From Ceratobasidium sp. AG-K (taxonomy: Eukaryota > Basidiomycota > Agaricomycetes > Cantharellales > Ceratobasidiaceae), in assembly GCA_037039685.1 (NCBI GenBank), contig JAWNGF010000008.1:2294001-2358000 (forward strand): a DNA stretch of 64,000 bases, in the 5' to 3' direction. Shown piece after piece: positions 1 to 11,332 of this stretch. Position 1 is the first letter of the stretch, and every line of letters begins with the position of its first letter. The translations under genes were made by a program, and so were the position numbers. A model generated the notes under the pieces. That model did no database searches. It was given only the letters and a program-made list of their open reading frames with translations, and had not been told where the DNA came from.

Positions 1-234
1 GTCTTGTATGACTTGGTCTCTGTCTGAATATATATTGAGGACCAACAAGCCTGGTAAACCCAGCTTGTTTTGTCTTGACAAAACATCCCTTTTGAGCGAC
101 ACTTAGAACCACCCCTACCCTTTAGAGCCTACAGACACTTAAGTGTGTTGCGGTTCAAGAGGTCACTTAGGTCTTAGTGCCGTGCACTCTCCCTTGTGGC
201 TTGTCTCATAGCCGCCAAGAAGTAGCTTACAACA
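1..234 (+). repeat. LTR-C, 3' part, cut by window edge
   Basis: The sequence matches the last half of the element-C LTR (compare 41525-41759): a TATA-like run, the AGCTTGTTTTGT segment, the ACTTAAGT palindrome and a TTACAACA end. It sits inside the gag start of a minus-strand LTR-E element, so it is probably a solo insertion. Its left end and target duplication lie outside the window. Confidence 0.8.
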
Positions 235-393
235 GTTGAGTAAATGTGATAAACAAGCCAATGTGTTGTTGAAAATTTCCTGCATCTCATTCAGGGTTGT
301 GATGGTTTGTTGGGCCACTGGAACGCCCAGAACTTGTTCAAGTGTTTTGTCTTCTATTTGTCCTGGTCCTGATCTTTCCAAATCTGCCATCAT
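235..393 (-). pseudogene. gag N-terminus of an LTR-E element, broken
   Basis: Reading leftward from 393, an open frame begins MMADLERSGPG and runs about 53 residues until it meets the LTR-C copy at 234. It directly follows LTR-E in the same orientation, which is the position of gag. No gag domain can be recognised in so short a piece. The rest of this element is not in the window. The start codon touches the LTR end with no room for a primer site, unlike the other families here. Confidence 0.4.
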
Positions 394-1393
394 GTTGCAA
401 CCTCCTTGCAAGACTACTAAGTTGGACTTGGTGGAGAGCAACTAAAGCCTAAGGTAGCCTAAGGTGTGCTGCACTGAGCACACACTTGGGACTTAGAGGT
501 AGGGAGCCAAAGTGAGGGTGAATGACAAGGCAAATAAGCTGGGGATTACCATGCTTGTGGGGCCTCTATATATATGCAGAAAGACAGTGAGTCATGTCAG
601 TGCCATAAACTGAGTCATGCACAACAAACAAATCAGGAGCATCCATGAGTCATGTGCAGTAAGGCAACATAACTACAAAAAGTGCAGGTGGTGTTACATG
701 ATGGCAATGGCTAACTACAAGGTTGTGGCTAGTAACAAGGGGAACATGTCATGAGCCTTGCTCCTGACAATGGTCTGTATGCTGCGCCTTCATTGCTTGT
801 GTGCTGCCTTTGTTATTGTGTTTGTTGTTTTCCCCCTGTTGTGTGCTTGCTTGCTGCCATGTAGTTTGTTTTGTTGTTTGCTCCTTTGTTATTTGCTTCT
901 CTTGCTTAGCCTTTGTTCACATGGATTATTGGCATGTAATCTCTGCTCTATGATTTTTCTGGAGTGCTGCACATTGATCCCCATGTGCTCCACACTCTTC
1001 TGGTTCTGATGTTCCTTTCATGCTCCTTTTGGACTGTTGTGCTTTCCCCATGTAGATGGTGCTTCCCTTCTTCTGCTTTCTATAAAAGATGCAAGGGAAA
1101 TTGTCCTGGAATCCCAAGAACAATTTACCTTGTCATTCACACACTCAACTTTGCCCTGAGGAGGTTATCCAATGTCTTTTGGAGCCTCTCAGTGGTTATT
1201 TGGTGTAAGAGCTGCTCATAAGTCTTCAACAACCCAATTCTGACTGGGTTGTGACAGAACACTGCAGAGGAAAGGAGAAAACAAAGCAACAGGCTGAGCC
1301 ACTTAACTTGCAATGGTGTGCCACAAGATCCATACACCACACAAAATGTGGGAGAGGGCAAACACAAGTCCTTGTGGAGTGTAGCTCACAACA
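393..1393 (-). repeat. LTR-E (minus), split by a solo LTR-A
   Basis: Outer ends are TGTTGCAACC at left and GCTCACAACA at right, and the body matches the plus-orientation copy at 2399-2851 once the nested LTR-A (747-1256) is removed. On the minus strand it holds a TATATATA run (around 570-580), an AGCTTATTTGCC segment after it, and TGACTCA-type motifs before it. Flanking 5-mers (CATCA/CATTG) do not match cleanly. Confidence 0.75.
747..1256 (+). repeat. Solo LTR-A with 5-bp target duplication GAACA
   Basis: Begins TGTCATGAGCC and ends GGGTTGTGACA (510 bp). GAACA lies on both sides (742-746 and 1257-1261). A TATAAAAG box near 1082 is followed by AAGAACAATTTACC, the presumed RNA start. No internal region is present, so the element was lost by LTR-LTR recombination. 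It interrupts LTR-E and is therefore younger. Confidence 0.93.
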
Positions 1394-1736
1394 CATTGTA
1401 AGTTCTGGAAGGTTTATTAATCCCATGGATGGAATTGCTGCTGGATGGGGTCTTGGAGTTTGTTCCTGTGGTCTTAAGGGATTGGTCCATCCCTTGTTTG
1501 GCTGAGCCATTTGAGTGGGATCTCCTCTTGATTCTAGAAAAGCAATGGATTTGCCTTTGTAGGACTGTTCCTTGGATGAACCTGATGTCAAGTAGAAATT
1601 GATTGCCAAAAGAATAAGGTTCAAACACTTGATGGGGTATCTGAGTGCATGGGAATGCAAAAACCAATGGTTGCCCAAGTTGCCACAAGACCTTTGAGGG
1701 TGCTATGATGACAATTGACTGTTTCCTTGTGGGATG
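1394..1736 (-). pseudogene. Leader and gag start of an LTR-D element, truncated
   Basis: This stretch directly follows the minus-strand LTR-D and its primer-like motif. The most plausible gag start is MAQPNKGWTNPLRPQ at about 1522, but the frame is short and shared with other frames. The segment stops where LTR-E begins at 1393. No gag domain is seen, so the call rests on position. Confidence 0.35.
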
Positions 1737-1748
1737 ATCCTGCTTTGC
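1737..1748 (-). other. Putative self-priming primer-binding site, element D
   Basis: The plus-strand text ATCCTGCTTTGC lies 2 nt from the LTR-D end. It matches the LTR-D presumed RNA start ATCTTGTTTTGC at 10 of 12 bases, and both mismatches are C/T. The geometry is the same as in families A, C, G and H. Confidence 0.55.
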
Positions 1749-1750
1749 AA

Positions 1751-2247
1751 TGTTGCAACCCAACACTATGATGGTTGCTAACTGTACCTGTATGTGTGCA
1801 GGTCCAAGCTCTGGAGAGACTTGGCACCTGAAGAGCTGTGAACAGTAGACTGTGAATGGCACTAAGGCTTGAGGATCCAAGGTAACCCTGAGGGAAACAC
1901 AGTGAGGAACTGTTTGTTGGGGAAAATGATGAGGCAAAACAAGATGGGGATACCATGCTTGTTGTCACCTCATTATATATTCAGCAAAGGTGTGAGTCAT
2001 ACTCACACCAAAAAAACAAGTCATTGAGGCTAACCAGTCAGAGCACTCTATGAGTCATATCCTATTAAGGAGTATGACTTGCTCAGAAAGGAAGTTGCAA
2101 GGCAAAGGAAAACAGAAGCAGTATATGGCTGCATGAGAACAAAGGGGACAGCACACAAGAGAAACACCACAAAGGGAAGCTGAGACAAAGGAAATAAAGA
2201 CAGCACACAGGAGACTAAGTCTGTTGGAGGGGCCTTGGGTCATGACA
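1751..2247 (-). repeat. LTR-D, 5' LTR of a truncated minus element
   Basis: Ends are TGTTGCAACC and GGTCATGACA. The body matches the plus-orientation LTR-D at 48593-49090. The minus strand carries TATATAAT before the AAGATGG/TTTTGCC start region. It is followed by a primer-like motif and leader, so it was a 5' LTR. Flanking 5-mers differ. Confidence 0.8.
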
Positions 2248-2250
2248 TTT

Positions 2251-2328
2251 GGATGCCAAGTCTCTTGGAGTCTTGGCTTGCACACATATAATTCTAGTCA
2301 GCAACTATCATAGCATTGGGTTGCAACA
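2251..2328 (+). repeat. LTR-D 3'-end fragment
   Basis: About 78 bp resemble the tail of LTR-D (GCCAAGTCTC to GGGTTGCAACA) in the opposite orientation to the neighbouring LTR-D. It is a leftover between two LTRs. The next 70 bases to 2398 resemble the tail of LTR-E. Confidence 0.55.
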
Positions 2329-2398
2329 GTGCTCCTACCTCTAAGGCAATAGTGTGCATTCATTGCAGCACACCTTGGAGTCTCTCTGTGTTGTGAGC

Positions 2399-2851
2399 TA
2401 TGCTCCAACTGGTTGTGTGTTTGCCCTCTCCTATGTTTAGTGTGATGTATGGATGTTGTGTCATGCCTTTGCCAGTTAGTGGCTAGGCCTGCTGCTTTGT
2501 TTCTCCTTCCCTTTGCTGGTCTTCCCTTTGTTACCAGCCACAAACTTGTGGTTAGCCAGTACCATCATGTAACACTGGCTGCACTTTTGTAGAGTCATGT
2601 TGCCTTACTGTGAATGACTCATGGATGCTCCTGATTGGTTTGACATGTATGACTCACTGCCTTTTCTGAATATATATAGAGGCCCAACAAGCATGGTAAT
2701 CCCCAGCTTGTTTGCCTTGTCATTCACCCTCACTCCAGTTCTCTACCTCTAAAACCCAAGTGTGGGCTCAGTGCAGCATGCCTTAGAGTCCCTCAGGCCT
2801 TAGTTGTCATTCACCCAAGTTGTCTCTGCAGTCCCAAAGGAGGTTGCAACA
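2399..2851 (+). repeat. LTR-E, plus orientation
   Basis: Ends are TGTTGTGAGC and GGTTGCAACA (453 bp). It contains TGACTCA motifs at 2625-2631 and 2650-2656, then TATATATAG and AGCTTGTTTGCC. No matching 5-bp flanks were found, so it may be part of a rearranged element rather than a clean solo LTR. Confidence 0.8.
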
Positions 2852-4421
2852 TGTCCATGCATGCCTACACATTTCTCAAATTTTTCACTTAGCTGTTACT
2901 TACATGATAAAGATCCTTATACTATGGCTGACCCCTTAGTTGAATACTGACTAAGCTTGACCCCTCAATTGGACAGCAGGGATAACTCCACCAATTTCAC
3001 CTTTAACACCTTGATTTTTTGCTCACAGAAGAGAGATGGTAGCAATCACAACCTTTCAAGTTTGCAATACAATAGAGCATATGTCATGTTACTCATATGT
3101 CAAGTTTCAGGTCATCCAGAATTTGGGTAGGGAAACAGGACATCAAATATACCCATAACCTCAGGTTAACATCCATGTGACTAATGGGTGAGTGCTTCAG
3201 GCCTAAATATGATCATGATTGTTGGACCATTCCTCCACTCAAATTCCAGATGACCTGAAACTTGGCATATGAGTAACATGACATACGCTCTATCATATTG
3301 CAAACTTGAAAGGTTGTGATTGCTATGGGAAAGTACATTACAACCAACAGAAAGTTAGCACTATGCTGATATTTTGCAATTGTTACCACTTTGCTACTTC
3401 CAGAATGGCTGGGTTGTAACTCCAATAATACAGTTGTGTACTTTAGACTGCTTTGCACATTTTCTATTATTGTCATGCTATGTGATCTCTTAAGATTGGG
3501 GTGCTGTGAGCCTGCAGATTCCAAGGACTGACTTATCCAAATCTCCACCAAAACAGCACTAAATCCTACAGAATTTGGCCAAAATGAACTCTAGTCCATG
3601 CTAAACATGATTCTATTTTCACTTGGTCTTGTGTCTGCAATTCAGCTCAATATGCACCAATTCACTCCCTCCTATATGTGTGACCAAAATTATTGCACCA
3701 CCACCTTCCTGCAGTTTTGGCACTCTAGGATCTTGGGATAGGCAATCCACTTGATAATGTACTCAGACATTTATTGTGACTATGTATGCACACTGTAATA
3801 TCCTCAAGCCTTACAGACACATTCTTCAAGGGCCAGAGTGCAAAACTCAACTTTCAGTCATGTGGTGCAATCAAATTGGCACCCAGTGTAGTTGAGGAAA
3901 GCAAATTGATTTGGTTGAAGGGAGCTAATGGATGTACCAAATTGGGCCAGTGCCCCCCCTCAATACCAGCTCCACACCAATCACATGTGCTGATTTGTCC
4001 CTTGCATGTAATGTTACATCATATTGGCACAGGGTCCTGTCTCACCAAGTGGACAAATAAAGTTTTCATTCTGAACAGCTTATATCTTCACAAAAATGTG
4101 CACTCTGATTCTAAGGTCACACCCTAAGATAGCCAGGATGGTGGAGATTCTTCCATAATTTTTATGTTATCCAAACTCATAGAATTACACTCTCTGTGTG
4201 CTCACAAAGTCCAGGTGTTCAACTAAGCATCACCATTGGTATCAGGGTTTTGTAGCTACAATATATCCCCATCCTAAAGCATACACGATGTATTTTATGC
4301 TGCCCATTGACTCAAGATATTGATTGGCCACCCCCCCCCTCTGATGTGGTTTGTTTGCATTGATTTGGTAAAACTGTGCTTAACAATGACACAACGCCAT
4401 GACCCATACCAGTAATCAACA
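2852..4421. other. Unclassified repeat-like stretch, no gene seen
   Basis: No convincing ORF or domain was found. The base composition resembles the surrounding transposon debris, and a hairpin-forming inverted repeat occupies 3040-3325. The RPT6 stop codon at 4422 marks the right border. Confidence 0.5.
3040..3325. repeat. Inverted repeat, arms of about 85 bp
   Basis: 3040-3124 is repeated in reverse complement at 3241-3325 with a few mismatches, around a loop of about 115 bp. This could be a fold-back element or a miniature transposon remnant. No flanking duplication was identified. Confidence 0.6.
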
Positions 4422-5934
4422 TCAAGAGAACAGCTTGCTGACGGAAGTATTGCCCTCCTGGTTCTTCTTCAATACCTGCGAATCAACACTCGTCAGTAGT
4501 CTGTCTACGCGAATAGTGTTAGGCTTACCTTGGCTACAGCAAATTCAAAGTCCTCCTGAGTAACATGTTGGCGACGTTCACGAAGCGCATACATTCCTGC
4601 AAACACAAGTCCAGTCCAACCAATTCCGACCTGTACCACTTTGTACTCACCGGCCTCCGTGCAGATACCACGAACCTCAGCGCCTGAACACTGGCCCATC
4701 TTCTCAGCCAACGCTCGAAGATTGATACCCCTTTGCAAAGACATCTGCAGGAATAAAAGCTTGTATCAGCAAAGCTAGTGAGCTATTAGGAAAGTGCTTA
4801 CCTTGCGTGAGTGAATTCGCAAAATAGAGACACGCGCTTCGGGTCCTGGGGGAGGGAACTCAATCTTTCTATCGATTCTTCCCGGTCGAAGCAACGCAGA
4901 ATCAAGTATATCTGCAAGTAGTCATCAGCTTGTGTACATTTAGACATAAATACACATACCGATACGGTTGGTGGCCATGATAACTTTGATGTTCTTGGTC
5001 GGTTCAAACCCATCTAATTGATTCAGTAGCTCCAGCATGGTTCGCTGAACCTCCGAGTCGCCGCTGCCGCTGCCGCCCTCGCCTCTAGAACTCCCAATCG
5101 AGTCGATCTCGTCCATGAAAATGATACTAGGTGCATGTTCACGAGCCATGACGAACAGCTCCCGAACCATCCTTGATCCTTCTCCTATATACTTCTGCAC
5201 AAGCTCACTGCCCGATACACGAATGAAACGACAATCGGTGTGGTGAGCGACTGCGCGTGCCAGCAAGGTCTTCCCCGTGCCTGGGGGGCCATAAAGCAGA
5301 ACGCCCTTCGGCTGGGCAATTCCAAGTGACTCGAAAAGTTCTGGGTGCTTGACCGGTAATTCGATGACCTCCTTGATCTCTTTGATTTGTTTGTCTAGAC
5401 CTCCGACCATATCATAGGTACTGTCCGGCACCTTCTCCACCATCATGAGCGAAACAAGCGGATCAACTTTGTTCGGGAGAATTTTGTGGATTTGGTACGA
5501 ATCGGATCGCAAGGCAACGCGGAGGGTGGGTGTAATTGAGCTGACGTCGATGTCGGAGTCCAGGTCAACAACTAAAAGCAACGTCAGAAAACATGGACCC
5601 ACAGCCGTCCAGATACTTACTGTATTTGCCTTCAGGCTGTACTTTAACGAGGACTTTGTCCTTTCCCATCACTTTGACTACCTCTCCGACATAAGATCCC
5701 GGCTCGGACAACAGTTGAAGTTCTTCTCGCAATAGCCTCACTGTACTTTGGTGAGATTTAGCCAGCTTCTTTCTACAAAATATGCTAACCTCGCGCATTG
5801 AGCTTATTCCTCTGGGCTTCCAAGCGTCGTAGGTTTTGCGTCTTGACATTGATAAGGTGTTCCGCTGCCTCAATTTTAGCTTGATAATAGGATTTCACTC
5901 CACCGCTTGGGCGAGAAGAGACAGCAGCAGGCAT
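4422..5934 (-). CDS. RPT6: 26S proteasome regulatory AAA-ATPase subunit Rpt6
   Basis: One of the six AAA ATPases of the 19S base, which unfold ubiquitinated proteins and feed them into the 20S core. Seven exons by GT-AG splicing: 5934-5790, 5740-5621, 5571-4960, 4911-4802, 4744-4651, 4596-4529 and 4475-4422. They give 400 aa, against about 405 in yeast. The start chosen ([12 protein letters not shown]) matches the family length; two upstream in-frame Met codons lie near 6027. An N-terminal coiled coil (about 15-60) and an OB segment ([16 protein letters not shown]) precede the AAA domain. Walker A GPPGTGKT is at 183-190, Walker B IIFMDEID at 238-245, and an LLRPGRID arginine-finger region follows. 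The C-terminus reads SVSKLFS. All catalytic motifs are intact and the gene looks functional. Confidence 0.97.
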
Positions 5935-7807
5935 GGCGAGATCGTGCGGATACGGTGGTCGAGAAATGGATGGGGGCAGGACCGCGTCAGCGTCACGTGA
6001 CGCTACGCGTTTGCTCCCGATCATCACTTGAGCTTCCTACCAGCCATGCCACAAGTCTGTAACTTGTCATGTCATCGATTCGCGTACCCACAACATGAAC
6101 CATTAGTTCTTTAGGTCTATCTCTGGCAATTACACTCGGCCCTTAGTTGCGCTCCATACAATCGATTCCAATCACCCTACCTAGGCGGCATCAGCAGAAT
6201 GCGGAATGGCTCCCTGGCCTTTGGTGGGCTCACGACACCTCTACGATCCAAAAAGGAGCCATGGGAGCCCATCGAAGCACTGTGGCTGACCTGACATCCC
6301 CTGGCGAATCCCAATACGAGCACTAGCCATCGCTCTCCCCATGTACTTATTCTCGTTGCGGAACCAATTACATGAAATTACACCATAACACGCAATATCC
6401 CCCTTAGCTTTTCTCATTGTGATGTTTAAGCAACCCCAGCTTTTCAGCCAACTCGATTCCGGCCCCGCATTCATCGTTCACCCCATGAAACGATATGTTG
6501 CGGATGCTACACCAAAATCACCCAACATACTGAATGTCAGCAACAGCGTAAAGCATGCTAAACCACTAATATCTGCGACGCTCATCCTATCAAAGTGTTT
6601 CGAGCTGCAGTGATGCCGAATGATTTACACGATAGCGCCCAAAACGCAACTGGGGTATGAGGGACGCTCGTCAAAGAAGATTTTGTAAGTCACCCGAACT
6701 TGTCACCAGTGCAAACTAAGCATATTCGTAAACTTTGAAGTATACCCGCGCGCTGGGATAAAATCAAACCAAGCGTCTTTTGGCAGTCACTTCGATAATC
6801 GCGGTGGGTTTCATCCAAGAAAGGACCAGGATTCCCCCCGGCTCCTTGCGCTGTAATCAAATGTTCCCGATTGCTGTACCAGTCTTCCGCCTTGTCCGAT
6901 AGTCTAGTCGGTCTAGGCGCCTCAGGGACTCGCCGTTCCTACAACAAGCTGGCTGTGGAAATCGAGCCTCATTATGGCAAGGTGTGCGCGCCAAGTTTGG
7001 TGGGCGCTTCGTCCACAGTTGATACACCTTTCTTGATTTGCCCAACCGTGGGGTTCTAATTCGAGATTACACCATATGCACCAGTGATTGGTTTTCTCGC
7101 TCGGCCGGGAGGAAGCCTCCGAGCCGGCGGGTGATGAATATCATATGATCAACGCCACTGCCCTGTGCAACAAAACCCACGTTGCCTTGACATTGTGTCA
7201 ACCTTATCACCGTTTGTTGACTTCCGCCCCACAGATCGACTTGTGGATGATCGTGATCGCATTCTCAATCGACTGATTTATGCAGAATTAAGATTTTGCG
7301 ACAATCTCTGCTAGCTCCAAGATTGCTGGTCGTGCAACCACCAGTGCACTGGTACACTAACAAATTATCGCCTCAAAGTATACTCAAACTCGGCTACTTG
7401 ATGGATGCTCTTGCCGAAATGCGGATAATCCATGCCCAAACAATGCCCGCATGATAGTGCAATGCAACCTGGTTACCAACTCAGGAACAATCACCCGTCC
7501 CCAGTTCAAGGCGTAAGCGTTCGAATATTTACAGCATTCTTGATCGAAGTTGATCCAAACACCTGTACCCACTAGATCCTTCCCGCCCGCGCGTTCCACC
7601 GTTCTTGGATCCCCACGCTTCTTTGTCTGGGATAGTGCAGGAGCGGGTGGAGGGTAGCGCTCTTGTCGTTGGATGTACGGTGGCGTGCGATTGCCCGGTA
7701 CACGTATCCAATAGCCCACCACAGTTACTTAAGAGCTCACCCCAGAACCCGTCCCCGTACTACACCTTCTCTTCACCAACATCGGTCATATCTGTCATAT
7801 CTACCCA

Positions 7808-8088
7808 ATGATTCCCGTGACTCCAACCAGCATGATGGTATGTGAAAAGTTCGCTCATGAATGAACGCATTTATACTCAATTACCCACATTATCAGGGCC
7901 AAGAGGTGTGGGCACGTATGCCGGGCCGACCAGGCGAGCCACTCGGAGTCGAAAGCAATGTAGAACTCCTGGGTTTTGTGTTGTCTGAGTATTGGTTGAC
8001 TAATCAAAAAGTGGGGGCTCCTCGGCAGGCTCACCTATCGAGGTTCTTACTGAATGTGCAACTAGGTTTGGCGATGCAAAGCCTTTGA
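7808..8088 (+). CDS. Possible small spliced gene, function unknown
   Basis: Joining 7808-7837 to 7897-8088 across a GTATGT..CAG intron gives a 73-residue frame (MIPVTPTSMM then GQEVWARMPGRPGEP). Further coding-like sequence with a GTAAAT..TAG intron follows at about 8105-8345, but a stop at 8088 separates them. I recognise no family. Either this is a remnant of a larger gene or the frame is chance. It lacks a clear signal peptide or membrane segment. Confidence 0.25.
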
Positions 8089-10113
8089 ATCATACGGTGT
8101 ATGGACGTCACATCCTGAAGAGGAAGTCTTGAACATCAAATCTATTCGGATGCCCCTCTCGGACGGTGCGCAATTCAAGGTAAATGCCTTGTGCAAGGAC
8201 TGCGCTTGTGCCGATGCTCATCATAGACGTTTCAGTACCATCAACATGTTCGAGTGAGAACAACCACCGACCACTGGATCGTCAATGGAAATTTGGTCCC
8301 AAAGACCGGTCGCATCGAAGCCGGCTGGTGCGAGCGATCTCCGGTTAGTCCGTGGAATGTTTCGCGAAGGACCCATCCTCATGTTCATACATTTCTCCTA
8401 GTCATCTACAGGTACTCGTCTAAAGTATTCATATTGGTTGCGATGTGAATATCCCGGCCTTGAATCCACATCTAAATGGTACCAACAAGAAGACCTGGAA
8501 TTTGCTCTCGCACCTCCTCAAGGAATACCGCGGAGGTGAATACGAAACGTGGTTTGGATTATTGTTTGTATATTAGTTATTTTGTATAATACATACGGGA
8601 GTAGTGCACACATGGACCTAGAAGAGTCTAGTGTCAGATCCTTGCTTGTGACTCGAAGGTAGGGAAAGAGTCGAATCAGAATAGCCGTGTTTTCATGCCG
8701 TCGCCCGGCAACAGCGTCGAACCCTCAGCTTGCGACTGCAAAACGCGGAAGCAAGCAGACCTGTTGTCCGAAGACACAGGCTGAGGGTACGAAGCGGTGC
8801 ACGAGACGAGGCTTGTCAACGAATGGATGAACTCGTTTTCATCCAAAACATTGTGATCTATGATTTGAACAAGAGAACCCACCTCCATGGCCTTCGCCAC
8901 CATTCACAATCGAAAAACGAAATTAAAACCTAGGATGCTGTTAGCGACCAATTCACACAAATGCAGAATCAGAAGGTGTCAGGTATGAGAGTTTTGGTAT
9001 GAGGTGTCCACAAGGCGAATTCGCCTTTCGGAAGCAGAACTGATAATGTGGTTCATCACAAGAAGTGGGGAGAATGGATGGCTGGCTCAACAATCAAACA
9101 TACCTACAACCGTGTTGGTCGTCGGGAGATACGTCCAAAGCAACTGCTCGGAATCAAAAAAATTTGAATGTTGCTGATGATTCTGTGCAGGACCATCCCG
9201 AAATCACGTGGTGTTGCTGGTGAAAATTGTGTCACTCGGTTTGCACATCGACCAGTCACCCTCCTGCCCCCAGTTGGGGACGAAGGTAAGTTCCGTCATC
9301 CATGTTATACGCATTTTCTGCCATGAAGATACACTTCCATATACTCGAGCCGGCGAGTTATTCCATGAGCCATGCTCAAACATGCATCACCAACGGAGCC
9401 CCCCTCATGATCAATCATTCGCATCGTGTACTGACTCTTGTGGCGCCTAGGACTAGCATGACATCCATCAACAGTACGTTATTCATAATTTAGTTCTCGT
9501 AATGGATAGGACGAAGCGAAAGTGGGCGACAGCATGAATGAGCCCTGTACTTTCACACACCACCCGCTGATCCTCACTTCGCTTCCCCTCATTCGACGAG
9601 TATTGCTAACTTTATGTTGCTCGCCTCTACAGTCGCTTTGTAAGTGCAGTTCATTTATTGCTCCAATTCAAGGATGTCCAACTATACAAGCATATGTCTG
9701 ACCCATTGATGTCATATTTTTTACCTGAGCTCACAATATTTCTTGTCAAATCCAGGCGTTCCTGAGGCTAACCTTTTTGATTTGTTCAGGCTCCCGTAAT
9801 CGGCGAGGACAAATCTTCTTCCCTGGGTCGTGCTGGCGCTTGTAGTATAATCGTTCCAATTATTATATGTTTTTGTTTGATCACCCGCATGCGAGGCTGT
9901 CATTCGGGTATTGCCGCCATTTGTGCATGATCGGAAAGTATTGGGCTACCCTGAGCACGACAGATAAAAACAGGTTTTCTATTCTGAGTTAGGCGGCGTT
10001 CCTCACCTCACATGCCAGTGCCTGCTATGCATGCTAATGATCCATCATATGTGCACAGGCGCTGGATGTCTTAATGCGTATGCCCCAAATATTGGAAGCA
10101 GGTTACTTGACAG

Positions 10114-10473
10114 ATGAGAGATGATCATGACTCAGCGTGTGGCGCATCTCGTCTAGCCACCAAACGTCAACGTTTTGGCTTGATGGGGTCTGTCCCGCTC
10201 AGGGAGTACACCACCATCGGGTCCCCAGGCGCTCCGTGTTTGCAGCATGTTTTGACGGAACCTTCATTTCAGGCTAAGCTGACGCCGAGTCGATATTTGC
10301 AAGCAGTGGTTCAAGCGGTCGCCTTGCAACACCACATGCCGCACCCGCGTACCCACAGTTGGATGCGGAGTATGCGCTTCCAGGCAGCTTGGGCATTTGG
10401 TGTTACCGCCGCGCGGACAGAACTCAACTGCCTAGAGAACTGGGCCGCGGGCTCATCACCCCTGGTCGGCTAG
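10114..10473 (+). CDS. Uncertain 119-codon ORF
   Basis: A continuous frame with host-like base composition ends about 160 bp before the DUF3237 gene start. No domain, signal peptide or homology is recognised. It may be a chance frame in a GC-rich stretch, or a remnant of a gene. Confidence 0.15.
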   Translation: MRDDHDSACGASRLATKRQRFGLMGSVPLREYTTIGSPGAPCLQHVLTEPSFQAKLTPSRYLQAVVQAVALQHHMPHPRTHSWMRSMRFQAAWAFGVTAARTELNCLENWAAGSSPLVG

Positions 10474-10574
10474 GATCCGCTCTCACGACTCCCAAGCGTC
10501 GCCGGTGAGACCACGGCAACTCACATGGATGGGGGGCGCACATTTAGGCCGAGTCTCGGTCCCGCGATCGCTGG

Positions 10575-10582
10575 TATATAAG
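10575..10582 (+). promoter_or_regulatory. TATA box of the DUF3237-like gene
   Basis: TATATAAG lies 54-61 bp before the ATG at 10636, a normal distance for a fungal TATA promoter. Such a clear box suggests a strongly or conditionally expressed gene. Confidence 0.7.
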
Positions 10583-10635
10583 ATCTCGCTTTTTCGCTGG
10601 TTTCGACACGAAAGCTATCCTATTCTGAAGTCACC

Positions 10636-11332
10636 ATGCGTCCAACAATTTTTATTACTACTTTGTTCTTGAGCTTGATGAGCCATGCGCTTGGAGCAAA
10701 CGTCCCAGTAGCCCCTTCTCCCAAGTTCAAGCATTTGCTGACTGGGACTATAATCACGTCACCTTCGGAGGATTCATCATTTATCACAAGCCCCTACGGG
10801 CATCGACTGACTGCAGCTGGGTACACTGGGTACGTCGAATCATGTAGGGTTATTGCAGCTCGGGACTCATCTTTCAAAAACAGAGGAAACTGGACGACAG
10901 TTGGCATCAACGGCCAGGTTATTGCTCAAGTCTATCCCAACGTTGGGGGCGATAGCGGCATCCAGGATAATAACGGGGTTCTCCATGTCGACACTCGGAT
11001 GACCTGGAAACTCAACGACGGACACTATGTCTGGATGCATGCGCTCGGCCAAGGCGTTGCTTATGTGTCAGACGATTTGTATATGTAAGTGCGCCCGCCA
11101 TTCGGGAGGGTGGTTTCAGACTTTGTTCTCAGCGAGCTCGAGACGGATTCCGAAAAGTACTCATGGCTGAACAACAAGTACTTTATTGGTGTCGGGACCT
11201 TCATGGGCCCGATTTGGACAATTCAGCTGTTCGGGGGTGGGTGTCACACAGTTGATCGACCTACTTCCATCTCACCTCTACTCGTTTACAGAAAGCATGA
11301 GGTTGAAACTAGGCTGGGTCCGGGATGTATGA
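10636..11332 (+). CDS. Secreted DUF3237-like protein
   Basis: Three exons (10636-11084, 11133-11236, 11292-11332) encode 197 aa. Residues 1-21 form a signal peptide (hydrophobic run IFITTLFLSLMSHALGA), so the product should be secreted. The core contains NNGVLHVDTRMTWKLNDGHY and, after the first intron, SWLNNKYFIGVGTF. These resemble the DUF3237 beta-barrel pattern, in which a conserved Asp-x-Arg and a late 'WLN..F.G.G' segment recur. No catalytic activity is established for the family. The track frame that stops at 11088 is unspliced; GTAAGT at 11085 restores the reading frame. A TATA box lies just upstream. The family assignment is from motif memory and is moderately sure. Confidence 0.75.

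Larger units (their letters stand above)
5935..10560. other. 4.6-kb gap between RPT6 and the DUF3237 gene
   Basis: No gene can be named here. Several 60-120 codon frames exist on both strands, but none has a recognisable domain. Two places (7808-8390 and 9190-9480) look like short exons with plausible GT-AG introns, so a decayed or fast-evolving gene is possible. The base composition is like the host island rather than the AT-rich transposon regions. Confidence 0.5.

Noticed and set aside
235..262. GATAAACAAGCC near the first LTR-C as its primer site
   Set aside because: It is not at the 2-nt spacing and belongs to the minus-strand gag frame of another element.
758..1009. Hydrophobic Leu/Cys-rich ORFs, here and in other LTR-A copies, as membrane proteins
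   Set aside because: They are translations of the pyrimidine-rich LTR U3 and recur, with frameshifts, in every LTR-A.
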